In this document: positions 10,757 through 23,400 of the stretch, piece after piece
Layout of the letters: every line of letters begins with the position of its first letter
How positions within the stretch are numbered: position 1 is the stretch's first letter
NCBI GenBank assembly: GCA_007644065.1
Contig: VJWN01000031.1
Location: 124,001 to 188,000 of the forward strand
DNA length: 64,000 nucleotides
Origin: Margaritispora aquatica
Lineage: Eukaryota > Ascomycota > Leotiomycetes > Helotiales > Discinellaceae
Direction: 5' to 3'
Program-made: the position numbers and the translations under genes
Notes under the pieces: model-generated
Told to the model about the DNA's origin: nothing
The model's database searches: none
What the model saw: the letters and a program-made list of their open reading frames with translations, nothing else

Positions 10757-12312
10757 ATGTCAACGTCAGATGTATGTGAGCTGCATCTGTTTCTTTCCCC
10801 TGAGTACTCACATCCATTTGTTTTGTGGGTCGACAAAGGGTCGGCGCGACGGCCGCTAAACATCAACTAGTATGAAGCAACTCTAACGAAACCTTAGGAC
10901 CAAAATTATTTGAACGAATCTCGCGTCCCCGAAATCCTCATTGGAAGTTTAGTCCCGTTTGCCATTGCCTCAGTGACGGTCGCTGCACGCTTCTTCACGC
11001 GAGCATTCCTGACCTGCAACTGGGGCGCGGATGATTCATGGATTGCGACCTCTTGGGTGAGATATATTGCCTGCCTCTCACCTGCACATCCACCCCTGGC
11101 CTGACCAATCCTTCAAACATTGGGTAGATGAGTGCTAAGCCATTCCTCCAGATCTTCGAGACCATCCTCGTAGCCTTGAACTGCCTCCTCACCAGGTATG
11201 GCGCTGGACGTCACCGTGCCGCTACATCAGAGCAGGATCTCCGCAAATCACTGCTGCTAGGCTTCTTCACTCGCCTTGTCTACCCGCTTGTGCTGGGCAC
11301 GACGAAGATCGCGCTCTGTACGCTGTTTCTGCGCATCTTCAACGGCAACAGAAGAGATAGATACTTGATGTACAGCCTCATGGCTTTCGTCGGCTGCTAC
11401 ACCACTTCGGTGATATTCACGAGTATCTTCCAGTGCCGTCCTGTCAACGGGGCATGGCAGATCGAGAACCCGACGGCGAAGTGTGCCAACTACCTCATCA
11501 CCCTTTGGGTGACTGCCGTCTGCAACATCCTCGGCGATGTCTTGCTCTTGTTGTTTGTAGTCCCTCGAATCCGTAAGTTATGCTGCGCCGCAATGTGGCA
11601 GACGAACTTGGCTCATATTTTATTCGCAAGTGTCGCTGAGAATCAATCGTCGCCAAAAAGCCGCTCTCTTGACCATTGTGTCTCTCGGGGTAATTGTTAT
11701 CGTGGCAGCGATGGTGCGTCTAGCACAAGTCACTCAGTTCAACTCTAGTAGTGATCAAGCCTGTCAGTCATGTTGCCTTTTCCTTGACCTACTCATTCAT
11801 TCATTCAATTCATAAATTCAGCATTTTTCTGCTCCAATTCACATCATCATTTTCTCCAAATCAAAAAGGGCGTATTTTGGATGTTTAGGAGTGATTAGCC
11901 CTGGATTTAGTATAGTATGCTTCGCTAAGATTGTTCAACAACTCTAGGGGATGGAAGCGACATCACGACCTGGTCCGCAGTTGAGAGTTCCGTTGGGCTG
12001 TTCTGTGCCTGCGCCCCACCACTCAAACCCTTATATCTCATCCTGAGCGGCCGTGGCCTTCCCACGACCAAGGGATCAACCAGCGACATCGACCCCAGTC
12101 GCTCTCGCCACCCGTACTATCCAACTCACCAGCACCCTCATGACGAGTTGCACAGTTCGAACAGTCGGACTGTGCACATAGTGCGTGAGTTCAGGACGGA
12201 CATAGAGTCCACCACGGAATTGGTGGGTCAAAATCAAGGTCACGGTCATGTGCTAGGGGCAGCGGTGGAGAGCTATGCGATGACGACAGTGACTACGGTG
12301 AAAGCGAAATAA
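10757..12312 (+). CDS. Rhodopsin-domain (Pth11-like) membrane protein
   Basis: Five exons: 10757-10771, 10898-11056, 11128-11572, 11631-11762, 11948-12312; 371 aa, all phases agree. The first exon is only 15 nt (MSTSD). Seven hydrophobic spans fit the fungal rhodopsin-fold integral membrane family related to Pth11-type receptors. Visible hallmarks are the arginine and WGADD motif after the first helices, RYGAGRH, the FQCRPVNGAW segment, and ITTWSAVESSVGLFCACAPP before the last helix. The last 85 residues form a hydrophilic, His-rich cytoplasmic tail. The intron before the last exon (185 bp, donor GTCAGT) is long for this window. No ligand can be inferred; family members are poorly characterised plasma-membrane proteins. 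Confidence 0.85.
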
Positions 12313-12883
12313 TAATTATATGAGAGTGGTGGTGCACGAAAATGGAAAGGAAATCATGTTGGGCACGTTGAGGGGGTAATTAGGGCAATGAATCAGAACA
12401 TTCACTTACACAAACTAATGATTCTCTTGATATCGCATATTCCATTTGAAGTTTTAACGAGATATATGTGTATAAATTTTCATGCTTGTCTACTTTCGCG
12501 ATGCAATACACTAGTGAGTGCCTCTCCCCCCTATGTTTCGGCTAATTAAACTTACATCACATAGCTAATTTATGATATATCTAGTGGGCTACGGCGGCAA
12601 AGACAAGAATTCCTCCAGACTGCTGATGTCCGTCAGAACGGGAGGACAACTTTCTTTCATTCTCGCTAAGTCAAGTCTCCCCGCACGAGCCGGTACCTTG
12701 TGGGGGAGGGGGTGGAGATGGCCACGAGGAGTGCTTGGTCCTGGCATTATTGAGGGGAGCACCTATACTGTACTACAAACTGCCGGACAGATCGAGTCTT
12801 GGGGTAAATTTCAAGCTCATGCAATGAGGCGTGTTCGATGCTCGGCAAGCGAACTGATTACTTGGACCCTGATTTGACCCCTC

Positions 12884-12910
12884 AGGTAAGGTAAGGTAAG
12901 GTAAGGTAGG
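12884..12910 (+). repeat. Tandem GGTAA repeat
   Basis: Five consecutive GGTAA units ending in GGTAGG. Similar short AGGTAAGG stretches recur in other intergenic regions of this window (for example 3711, 4211, 13352 and 41402). Confidence 0.85.
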
Positions 12911-13601
12911 TATGGAACTTCTCGGATTCATGCGGAAGAGTGGCGGAGCACACCAAGCACCAACGAACAAGCACCAAGCGCCAAGTGCCGCGTGCCAAGT
13001 GTTGGTCAACGGCAAATAAACAAATGCAAGCCAAACACAAACTCACATACATTTTCACACACACACGACAGCCAAGGCAAAACCTTAGAATCGAGGATGG
13101 GAAGATTGGAATCGTAGGGATTCTCCCCACGCGGGGCCCCGCAAAATGGCGATTGCCACCCTGGAGCGAGAAAAAAAAAAGAGGAGAAAATACCGGCTGA
13201 GGGAAAAAGTCCAACACCGGGATGTGCGATCTCATCAGATGACTACTGTAAATATACTGGTACTGTCAACACGAATAGACTATCGGAATATCCCTCGGTG
13301 GGGCATTTTGCTGACATTCCGTAGAACTACATCCACTTTGGCCGGTGAACCAGGTAAGGTAGGGAAGGTAGATTTGCTCATGGTCAGGTGAAGTCATCCA
13401 GAGGTCGGCTAAATCAACGACCTCCTCCTCGCAGTGCCAAATTGGCGAACCTGTCAAGTAAGTCTGCTTTGTTAAGACTATGGATACCAATATGCCAACT
13501 CCCTCCGGGACTGCTAACAGCATGAACAACCACCCGGCCCGTTGGATTCTGACATCTGGTACGCCGGTCGCAAATACCTCCATTCTCGGATAGAGATTCT
13601 G

Positions 13602-13610
13602 ATATATATA
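13602..13610 (+). promoter_or_regulatory. TATA-like box of the GH5 gene
   Basis: ATATATATA, about 105 bp upstream of the ATG at 13712, followed by a CT/AC-rich leader typical of highly expressed fungal secreted-enzyme genes. Position and sequence only. Confidence 0.45.
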
Positions 13611-13711
13611 AGACTTGATTCAGGACTGTTTCCCAAAACCATCCTTCAAGACAACAACAAGCTCTTCCTCACATCCTTCTTTTGTCCAGATTCGAAGACA
13701 AAACAGCAACA

Positions 13712-14887
13712 ATGATGTTCTTAGCAGCCAACATTGCTCTCCTGCTCACTACGGTGTTGCCAACAGCACTTGCTGTTCCCACAACAACCTATACCGACTG
13801 GAAAACATTTAAAGCTACTGGTGTGAATCTTGGAGGATGGCTGGTGCAAGAAATGGTCATTGACCCCGTGTTCTGGGGCCAATACGCCGGCACTGCGACC
13901 GACGAGTGGGGTCTTTGTGCGAACTTGGGTTCCCAGTGCGGTCCGGTCCTCGAGAAGCGCTACGCAACCTTCATCACCCCAACCGATATCGACGCTCTCG
14001 CTAAAGCTGGTGTCACCATCCTTCGTATCCCAACCACATATGCCGCGTGGATCAAGGTTCCCGGTTCCCAGCTCTACACTGGAAACCAAGTCTCTTTCCT
14101 CAAGACCATCGCGACTTATGCCATTACCAAGTACAACATGCATATCATCGTTGATGTACACAGTCTTCCAGGTGGCGTGAACGGCATGGGTTTTGGTGAG
14201 GCTGACGGCCACTTTGGGTGGTTCCAAAATGCGACTGCATTGTCGTATTCCTACAAAGCCATCGATGCCGTCATTGCATATGTTCAAGGCTCTGGCTTCC
14301 CCCAATCGTACACCATTGAACCAATCAACGAGCCAGTCGACAACACCGACATCACAACCTTCGGTACTCCCGCAGCACTATCCGACAGCGGTGCTTCATG
14401 GACTCTGGCGTACATCAAGGGCGTCATCGCCAAAGTACAAGCCGTCAACTCGAAGATCCCCGTCATGTTCCAAGGCAGCTTCAAGGGCGAGGCATACTGG
14501 TCAGCAAGCTTCGCAGCCGGTACCAACCTTGTTTTCGATGTTCACAACTACTACTTCGCTGGCCGCCCCACCGACTCCTCCACTGTGTCGGCCGACATCT
14601 GCTCTGATGCCAAAGCCTCCGTTGGTGATGGCAAGTTCCCCGTTTTCATCGGAGAGTGGGCAATCCAGACTGTGAGCAACAACTTGTTCTCCACCCGCAG
14701 AAAGAACCTCAACACCGGACTCTATGCCTTTGCCAAGTACGATCACGGTTCCGCTTACTGGACCGCCAAGTTCTCGGGCAATGTCGCTGTTGTTGGGCAG
14801 GGTGTTCAGGGCGATTATTGGAGCTACCAGAACTTCATTAACCTTGGCTATGTCAATGCAACTGAAGGTGCTACATACTGCCCATAA
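13712..14887 (+). CDS. exg1: Secreted glucan 1,3-beta-glucosidase (GH5)
   Basis: Intronless, 391 aa from the ATG at 13712 (context CAACAATGATG). Residues 1-21 are a clear signal peptide (MMFLAANIALLLTTVLPTALA). The mature protein has the GH5 exo-beta-1,3-glucanase pattern: GVNLGGWLVQE near residue 37, a DVHSLPGGVNG block near 148, the acid/base glutamate E207 in IEPINEP, a DVHNYYF block near 276 and the nucleophile E315 in VFIGEWA. These are the expected catalytic residues, so it should be active. It would cleave terminal glucose from beta-1,3-glucan in the wall or in extracellular glucan. Length is normal for the family. Confidence 0.93.
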   Translation: MMFLAANIALLLTTVLPTALAVPTTTYTDWKTFKATGVNLGGWLVQEMVIDPVFWGQYAGTATDEWGLCANLGSQCGPVLEKRYATFITPTDIDALAKAGVTILRIPTTYAAWIKVPGSQLYTGNQVSFLKTIATYAITKYNMHIIVDVHSLPGGVNGMGFGEADGHFGWFQNATALSYSYKAIDAVIAYVQGSGFPQSYTIEPINEPVDNTDITTFGTPAALSDSGASWTLAYIKGVIAKVQAVNSKIPVMFQGSFKGEAYWSASFAAGTNLVFDVHNYYFAGRPTDSSTVSADICSDAKASVGDGKFPVFIGEWAIQTVSNNLFSTRRKNLNTGLYAFAKYDHGSAYWTAKFSGNVAVVGQGVQGDYWSYQNFINLGYVNATEGATYCP

Positions 14888-15810
14888 TTTTTGAGCCACC
14901 ATACTCGATAATTCGTGGAAAAGGCTTTGTCTTGTATTGAGATTGGCAGAAGCAGGCATTGTATTTTGTCCTTTATCTGTACTCGCGTAAGCTGTCAAGG
15001 AATGGAAAAAGTCTTCGTCTAGGGAGGTTTATTGATTGAGTTACTCAACACACTTTTGTATGTAGTATTTCCATCGGAAAAAGCATTTTTAAAAATTCAT
15101 CATACTGTCGCAAATATCAAACATGGTCATATGGCTGAATCAGCATCGCCTCATAACTCGCTTCCCCAATTTTGGCGTGAAAGGTTTTGCCATAATGACA
15201 ATAATTGAATTTGATTTTGAGCTTTAGGTAATACCTAAGGTTAGTCTCACTGCCGTACTCATACTCATACTGTACGGCGTCCTGGCTGGAGATATGAGGC
15301 GGCTGGAGAGGTATTTCCACTGATGTAAGGTAATGGAAAATCATGGTTGAAATGTCCGAGAAAGCCTGATCAAGCTTGATCATTTGTCCTAAGCATCGTG
15401 ATGTAACAGTTGAACATTAACTCTGGTACTTCTCAGTAGACGTGGATGTATAGAAAGCTTGAAGGTAAAGACTAGATATTCTCAGTGGAATTGGGAGAAT
15501 ATTATTTAAGTCAGAAAGATGGGAGTCGTGAGAAGGGAAACCAAGCACCCAAGAGTATTTCTTAGATCACGTGAGAGCAAGGCGTGACTTTCGGGTTTAA
15601 GTGGGACCGGAGCCGCTATGACCATTTGCACGTGCCGTGGCAGAACCGCAAGCAGCAGTTCAAGATTCCGCCCTCAGTAGACGCGTTCTCCAACAAGGAA
15701 TTCATTGCAACCCTCAGTTCTCCATCAACAAACAATCACCTGTACTTCTACTCTATGAACTATCTTTGATCGAACCAAATACACTCTGCGACACCAATTG
15801 ACAAATCACA
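14888..15810. other. Intergenic region
   Basis: 0.9 kb holding the 3' end of the GH5 gene and the promoter of the SAP-domain gene. The only structure seen is the short palindrome at 15224-15238. Confidence 0.5.
15224..15238. repeat. AGGTA/TACCT palindrome
   Basis: TTAGGTA - A - TACCTAA: a perfect 7-bp inverted repeat with a one-base centre. It has the same arm sequence as the hairpins at 4215 and 9052 but lacks their GTCT loop. Confidence 0.6.
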
Positions 15811-16634
15811 ATGTCCGAATACAACAATCAAAAGGTTCCTGAGCTCAAGAAGCTTCTCCAAGATCGCGGTCTCGCCGTCTCTGGCAACAAAGCCGACCTC
15901 ATCGCAAGACTGCAGGAGAACGATAGCAAGAAGAATGGCAGTAAGTAAAGCTGCATTATGCGACCCTTTGCGCCTAGCTGACCTTTCTTCTTGCAGCCGG
16001 CGAAGATGAGATTGATTGGGATGAGGACGACAAGCCAACAACCGCGCCAGCTCAAGCTGCTGTCGCTGCAGGTGGAATCGGGCCAGTTGATACCCCAGTA
16101 GCTGTGCCAAACCAGAAAGTCGATGTTGACCCCTCAACGACGTCGGATTTGAAGGTTGAAGAACCCAAGGCTGAAGCCGAAATTGTCGCACCAGAAGCTG
16201 TCGCAGCAGAAGTGGCCCCTGAGCCAGAAGCACCCAAGGTCGATTTCACCGCTGGACTGGAGCAGACAGACGCACAGAAGGAAGCAGATAGGCGCGCAGC
16301 AAGGGCAAAGCGATTCGGAATTCCAGAGAACGATGAGGCGAAGAAGCTTGCGGAGCGCGCAAAGAAGTTTGGTACTGGCAGCCAAGATACCGTTGTACAG
16401 ACCCTCGATTCTGCCCTACCTGAACGCAGACCAAAACGCGTACGAGAAGAAAAGGATACTGGACGAACAGCGAAGCGACAGACACCAGACAGACGTACGG
16501 AGAAACAGAAGCCCAAACCCAAGGCACCAGTTGCGACAACCAAGAAGGCACAAACAGCAGGTCGAATCACGGATGATCCAGCAGAGAAGTTGAAGGCAGA
16601 GGCGAGAGCAAAGAGATTCGCAAAGGCAGAATAG
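15811..16634 (+). CDS. SAP-domain protein, Tho1/SARNP-like
   Basis: Two exons, 15811-15940 and 15997-16634, with a canonical 56-bp intron (GTAAGT...TTGCAG, phase 1); 255 aa. Residues 5-38 form a SAP motif (KVPELKKLLQDRGLAVSGNK then ADLIARLQEN), a DNA/RNA-binding helix-extension-helix. An acidic, alanine/proline-rich linker follows. The C-terminal half has two copies of a RAxRAKRFGIP / RAKKFG type motif, characteristic of the Tho1/MOS11/SARNP family that binds RNA and helps mRNP assembly and export. A third RAKRFAKAE closes the protein. It is expected in the nucleus. The domain order and length match the family well. Confidence 0.88.
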
Positions 16635-19600
16635 TTGGAGAGAATTTACGATTGGCTGGTTACAGACTGGGCTGGCATCATCATGATGATTTGATGGGAA
16701 TACTGGCTCTCTGTAAACTAAATTAAAAGGCAATACGGCAGTGATGGGGTGGCGTTTGAGGGAATCAAAGGCATCGTTTTTAATACGATCCACTGACACA
16801 TTGCTTAGGAACAGCATTCTTCCCGATATCTTTCTTTCGTCACTTCTCACAACAAATATTTCCTTCCTCCCGTGTCGATTTCCTTCAGCGGCAGGCGCGC
16901 ATTTCTCGTTCTAAAGGCGCGCTTATCATGCTTTCATTGAGGGGTGTCTCGACTCCAACAACCTCATTTCTTGTGGCTGGCGGGGAAGCTTTCCTAGTCA
17001 TTATTTTTCAACATCTTTTCAAGGTCATGGCTGGCGCGGCCTAGCTGTCCCAGTTTCCTAGCTTTAACGAACAACCGGAGAATTTTCAGCGCCAGGTGGG
17101 TGTGAAGGATACGCGAAGGACTCTTGGTGCACAGTGATCAGCAAATAAGATTATAGAAATGGAGTTTGACTATACTACGGGTCAGTTACAATGAATGCTA
17201 AGGATGCTACCAACTCTACTAAAATCTTTGGGGTCTGTGGTTCTTGGATCCCATGTTAATGTCCGATGCTCATGTATGAGCTCCTTGACATCTAAAAGCC
17301 ACCAACATTTGGAGGCTACCTGATCGGGATGATGAATGCTTACCATGTATGCTGACGAGCTCGTACTGGATAACGGCTAAAGAGCAAACACGAATTAGAG
17401 GCTCAAGTATGGCTCTTGATGACCTAATAGGCTCAAACTTCAGCATCGATACTTGAAGAATAAGCACTGTGCCCCGATGAGAACCAACATCAGGATTCTA
17501 GATCCCCAAGAACTTATCTGATCTACGCACACACTCGCTCCTTTGGGCTTATGTACCGTTTGTGTACGACACCAGTGCATGTTGCACCCTCGAGGGTAAG
17601 GGCGCCTTCAGAGAACTCCACAGTCACCTCGCTGGCCTATACATCCTTCCCCTCCTACACCCTTTTAAGGTCACATGACTGTAAATGGCTCCGCAGCATT
17701 TGGCGCCACAGGTTTTCATTCAGCCAATTGAATGCTCTATATGCCTAGTCTCTCGAACAGATCCAGATTTCGAAGAGGGATCACATTAAGCTAGGAGCTA
17801 TCATGCAGCCTTCACAAACGTCTCTCCTCAGTCACAACATCTTTGAGATCGTGAACTTCAAAATGGAATTAGAATTGATGTCAAAAATTACCTGCCACGT
17901 CAGAATCAAATCTTGAAGCAGAGAAAGATCGAGGCAACTCCGAATGAGGCGCAGTCCTGCAAACGCAAGGCACTCGCCACAGAATTTACGCGGTCAGCCA
18001 TGCGATTTGATATGCTCTGCAATGACAACGCAGAGATGAGGCAAACGCTAATGCGAGCCTCAGCTTTACTGGGACGTAAATGACGATCTTGTTACCTGGA
18101 ATTCGGATACCGCGAGATTTGTTCTACCATGAGGCTGATTTACACTGATGTTAGAATGTTAATGGGAAAAGCAGAAATGTTCACGTCATGTAGTTGGGCA
18201 GCAATCAGACGGATTGCTTCGTCATTGCTATCTGAATGATATGATTACGCCATCGAATTGTTGCTCGAGATTCTTCGGCGCTGGTGTTACACCAACTTTT
18301 AGAATGCTGGAACATTACTAGGAAGAGAGTACGGAGGTAACAGGCTCACATCTAAAATCATGTTTCTCCTTACCCGTTTGGCGTCCGTCTCCCACTGATG
18401 ACATACCAATGGGCTTTGCAATTGATATCTCGACAAACAGCTCAGACCAGAAGAGGCAATCTACATGGCTTGATGGGTACGGAAGAAGGGTTCAGGGACT
18501 CTTCACAAATTTGGCGAACCGCTGGGAGGTAAAAAGTTATACAAACGGTTGGACGAGAAGGGTTGACCGTTCACCAATGATTGATCAGAATCACACTTTC
18601 CACCTTTGCGACCTTCAGACGGTATCTCGGTGCGACAAATGGAACGAAAAAGGTTCGTTATAGACATGGGACATCGTCAAGGCTTCGTACGACCATGATT
18701 AACCTGGCTTGAAGATCTCGGATTCCTCTTTGCTCCCTTTCTCAAGCTTCCATACCTGCCTGGACCATGGTACGATGCGACCCGTAGCTGGCCGCGATGG
18801 ATGATTATGTTTAGCAAATAATAGCTTGCAATCTGATAGTCAGCAGGACTAAGGTACTTGTGGTATTGAATTGCTGAAAGCTGACGTTCGGAGGCCCAAC
18901 AGTGACCTCTGTTTGACAGGACGAGATGATCAGAGTTTCCTTCCGGGCACGGGTATCCAAGGTCCAATGACTATCTCGTGATCTGTGCTTGAGATGATCG
19001 CGACCCTCCAGCCCCAAAATAGACGTTTTTGTCGACAAGCGCCAATCGCTCAAGCCGAGGAGGCGCAAAAGCGGGACTTGAGAATTCTCTCATCCACGAA
19101 TGAGCGAGTGGCGTCTAGGATTCAAAGTCGATCCGCATCCACAAATCCCAAAGACCAAATCCCACACTCAAAATGGACTTCAACCACACAAACCACAGAA
19201 TTCATGCTCCAGCCATTCTGCTTCCTCGTCCCTTCACCGCTGCAGCGAATGAAGGTCCACCAAAGGCCTAACTGCCATATTATAGGTCTCAGGTTCATGC
19301 ACTTGATTGCAGAGTGCAGCAAGCGTTGAAAGACTCGCAGGCGGCGCAGTTCCCTGAGAATGCTCAGTACTGGTTTGGCTCGTGGTTTCTTTTGGGTCTT
19401 CCGCGCTGCTTTTTTCTCTTGTCAAAAGGCAGATTCAACCGGTTACCAGCATGTCCTTGGTCCAAGACTCATATATTGTGGATTTTATGTCTCGCACGTC
19501 GTTCTTCATGCCCCATCAAATCCATTGCTATTCCAGTCTTGTTCATTTCTACACCGACGGCCGGCCTTTCCAGTGGCTCGGCAAAGGTCTTTTCATCTGC

Positions 19601-20486
19601 GCAACACCTGACTAGAACAGGATTCTCTGCACGTTACTCATCTATTCCCAGGCAATGGCTGCAGATATCAGACCCTTACGCCACAGTCAATGAGAACATT
19701 CAACCTTGAAAGCCTCCACTGCCACCAGACAAGTCGTCTCTGCCGTACGAGGCACGCACTCTCCCTCCCCACTATTATTCCAGTACCATCTTCAAGAGTC
19801 ATATCTCGTCGATACCCACCTCCGAGACCACTCCCGTCAAACTTTATCTTTTAAGGTAACGAGGCTTGCGTTGCCATTTCCAAGCGCGCACTACTATCTG
19901 CCAACTAAACTATCGTCTCCATATCACGGCACACAGACGGCTGTTAGTCCCCCACACTTAAGGCACTAGCTCCTCGGTCCACAATCACATATCGCGACCC
20001 TCAATTCCTTCCAGGTCTTTATATTTTCGCGGGTACTTTCTTTTAACACTTCTCCTTGAAGACTTTTGAATCCTTTTTCCGTTATCTGGAGTTCACAATA
20101 CCCTGGAGGTTCGATCCATTCCACACTATCGCAAGTTCCTTGGTCGCTTGCCCATGTACAGTTGCACATATTCGCCTCTACAACATAGAATTCGCCGCCA
20201 CCTTGGATGTTTTCAGCCTGCATAGTCCGTCCACAGAAGCTTTATTTCGTATTACATATCTAGTCTTCGCGGACGATCAAAAAGTTCTGGCAACTATCAC
20301 ATGCAAGTACTATTTTAGGCCGGCCTACTGGTTTAAATTCTAATGATACACAGTTGTTTTCATGAACACAAAACCTACAGTCGCATAAATTTCAGGAATG
20401 TCGCATACACATCTCAGTTTATAGCACGAAACAGGTATTGGAATACAGTACAATATATTGACAGGTAGTGAGAATTAAAAACTATA
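16635..20486. other. Large gene-poor interval
   Basis: 3.9 kb with only short overlapping frames, none with domain character, codon consistency or sensible splice sites. The rightmost 0.8 kb may be the 5' leader of the 20487 gene. I found no transposon ends, RNA gene or long repeat. Confidence 0.5.
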
Positions 20487-23400
20487 ATGGCATCATATAA
20501 TTCCGGATTCAATCCGCCGTCGAGGCAAGAAGAAGCTGGCCGAGGAAGGAGACTAGGAATCTACACACAACCAGTAGTAGAAAAGAAGGCACAGAGAGAG
20601 GTAGACGTTGCACATATATCGGGGTCCGTAGATTCACGGAGAAGGGCACAGACACCACAACAGACCGGACTACCGAGACCCAGTATGAGAGATCCACCGA
20701 GTCTTCGACCAAAACCTGAAGCCCAAAAGTCCTCCTCGAGCTTTGGATTTGGGAAGTCTGTCGCGAAACCAATAACTGTACCTGCACCACAGCTGAAAGG
20801 GAAATCATCAAGAAATGTATTGCGAAGGAAGCCATCTTCACTCGCACAGCCAGCGCCAGATTCGACACTTCCTAAGCCTTCAATTCCAGGAGCATCGAAA
20901 TCTACGGAACGACGTCCGAGTGTTGACTCATCACTTAGGTCAGCTGAAGCTTATAATGAGATCTTTACTCGACCAGGGGCGAGAGCCTCATCCGCTGTTA
21001 GAGAACCACGAGCCGTTATCCCAGAATTGGACAGGTATCGATCGCGACCAGAGCAGCACGTTGGACCAAGTAGAACGGTTGAGCTTCCCCACAAACTTTC
21101 TACCCAAGATCTCCCTCCACCCTTTCCTGGCACGGTCGTCACTCCTGTCTATTCTGGTGGAAGCAGTCATCATCGCTACAGTGGGTATAGTGGAAGTGGA
21201 TATAGCGTCAGTCCATCGACAAGGTTTTCTGAATCGCCCGGTCCAGGTGGAGCCTATAGCAGAGATACGACACCGACCTCAATGTCTTCACAATCACCCG
21301 GAATATTCCTGCCTGTAAAGACAACAACACCTCGACTACGGCAAGGAAGCGCTCCACTGGCAAACAAACCTCCAGTGTCAAGTGTCACTAGACGAAGGGG
21401 TGGCAGTATCACGGAGATTGATGCCATGATATCTCCAATTGATTCAAGTGGTCTGTCTATTGTACGGGAATCCTTGACCTCAAGCAGCTCGAATTCTACT
21501 GTGAAGGGAGATGGGAAGGGCAAGGAGAAGGATAGTGAGAAGAAAAAGAAGAAGAGACTATCGCCTTTACCACCGAGTCCACCAAGTCCACCACCTCGAA
21601 AGTCTTCTCAGAAGTTCAAAAAGCCTAGTCCAGGCGATTTTGATTCTCCTTCAAAGACATCACAGAGTCCAGCAAACCCACTAATGATGTCTCCGCCAAC
21701 ACAAGTTGATTCGCCATCCAAACCATCGAAACTCGTCAAACCAGCAGTGATGTCCACTTCCGAACTTCCTCAGCCGAAACTCACACGTCCACAAGCCAAG
21801 AATACACCACCAACACGACCCAGCAGAGAAGGAGCTCCCGACTTGCCATCTCAGTTTGTTGAGCCTATCAATATCATTCAAAGCAATCTTTCGGGTCTTC
21901 ATTTCTCACCAGACAGGAGGCGAAGCGGAATACCATCTCCGTTACAGGTGCAAACTAACTTCAGACCCCAAGCAAGTCGGTTACCCTCACGAAATCCATC
22001 GCCAGGCCCGATTGCGCCGTCGCCAAGAGAGGCAACACCTGCTCCATCAGGGCTAGGCATTATCCCAGATCTTCGACCTCGTCAACCCTCTTCATCCAGA
22101 GGTACTACACCAAGTCCTAGCACAGCTTCTAGGTCACGATTTGGGTTGTTTACGCGGCGAACGAAAACGGAACCGGTTCTAGATAGCAAGGACAAGGGAC
22201 CAAGAAAAGGACCTGCTGCAGGAACTGGCCATGAGGGATATGGCAAGTATGCTCATCGAGGCAGAAGCAGCAGTGCAACTGGCCAAGGACGCCATGAACG
22301 AAATTTGAGCATTGCAACCAGTTCCTCGCAAGAAAGCTTAGCCAGCACAACTGCCACCCATGATCCATTCTTGCTCCACAGAATGAGTCCGGTCATCATT
22401 GCAGGTGGGGGCGAGATTATCGAAAATCGAAACTCGGGATCTGAGCTCTATAGGACGGAGAGTAACACAAGTCTGCTATTGGGTAGACCAAGCATGGATT
22501 CCAGGGGTTCGTCTAAATCTAACCTCAGCCACGAAGTATCACGTACCACTCTTTGGCCTTCAGCCCTGCCCAAGGAATCTACTCGAAGGACGTCAGCAAT
22601 TGCCGCGGTGAAAGGCAGACGGCCGTCTGACAGCAGTGATGATGGATATCGGCAAAATACGTTGGCATTGAGGAGATCGGTGCAAAGACTCGGCGATGCG
22701 GCTGCAGCGTTGAATCTACCCAGGCCACTTAACATTCCACGCACAGGAATGTCACCGTCTATGACAAGTTTAGATGCAAGTCTCATGTCAGATGACTCTC
22801 GGTTCGCAACAGAAGCTGAGGTGGTTCGAGGACGTAAGGCCCAGCTGACAAAGCCGAAGAAGTTGGAGAAGAGACAGAAGTCACCAACCAAGTGGAATTT
22901 CTTCCATCGATCGAAGCCAGCTGCCAAGACGGCTGCTCCAGCCATGGCCGTTAGTGTCGGCAAAGCCGCGCCAAAGGCTGTCCCACATTACGCTATGATG
23001 GACTCATCAGATGAGCAACAGGAAGTTGATTCGGCCGATCTTGAAGACCTTTTGAGAGATGCGGCTGTGGTGAGTCTTTCAAATGAGGAGTTGGATGCAC
23101 TCCAATTCGGCTATGACAGGGAGAATATGCGGCGCATTGAAGACCTTCGGATAGATGTTCCAACACCCGACCCGGTCCCGGCTCCATTGTTTTCCTCACC
23201 CGAGCCGATCACAACACCAGATCTTGCACAACGTGAACTTCACCTCGTCAAGGAAACCGCACCTGTTCGGCCAAGCCGTTTGCCTCAAGTTGGCAGGATA
23301 CCAAAGGTCATCTCCGCGAGACCAGAGACAACCTCACCCAAGTCTTTCTCTCGACCCTTTGCTCGCTTGAGTGTCGCTCACCCACAACAACTTCTTGTTG

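Larger units (their letters stand above)
12313..13711. other. Intergenic region, promoter of the GH5 gene
   Basis: 1.4 kb without a believable gene. It holds a GGTAA tandem run (12884-12910), a second GGTAAGGTAGGGAAGGTAG stretch near 13352, a purine run near 13170-13190 and a TATA-like site at 13602. Confidence 0.5.

Noticed and set aside
10320..10817. 165-codon minus-strand frame upstream of the rhodopsin-domain gene
   Set aside because: It overlaps the first exon of a well-supported gene, has no domain character and mixed composition; open by chance.
13721..14305. 194-codon frame antisense to the GH5 gene
   Set aside because: Shadow of a strong coding sequence with intact catalytic residues on the + strand.
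14501..14998. 165-codon frame antisense to the end of the GH5 gene
   Set aside because: Shadow frame opposite a conserved enzyme; no family features.
18985..19709. Overlapping 114- and 131-codon + strand frames
   Set aside because: Different frames, no splice-consistent junction and no domain-like sequence; region listed as gene-poor.
20100..20125. GGTTCGATCC resembling a tRNA B box
   Set aside because: No A box at the right distance and no cloverleaf arms could be paired around it.
16635..20486. Search for a transposon or RIP-mutated element
   Set aside because: No terminal repeats, no reverse transcriptase or transposase motifs and no strong AT shift were seen.
22448..22963. 171-codon frame antisense to the disordered protein
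   Set aside because: Low-complexity coding DNA often leaves the opposite frames open; no supporting signal.
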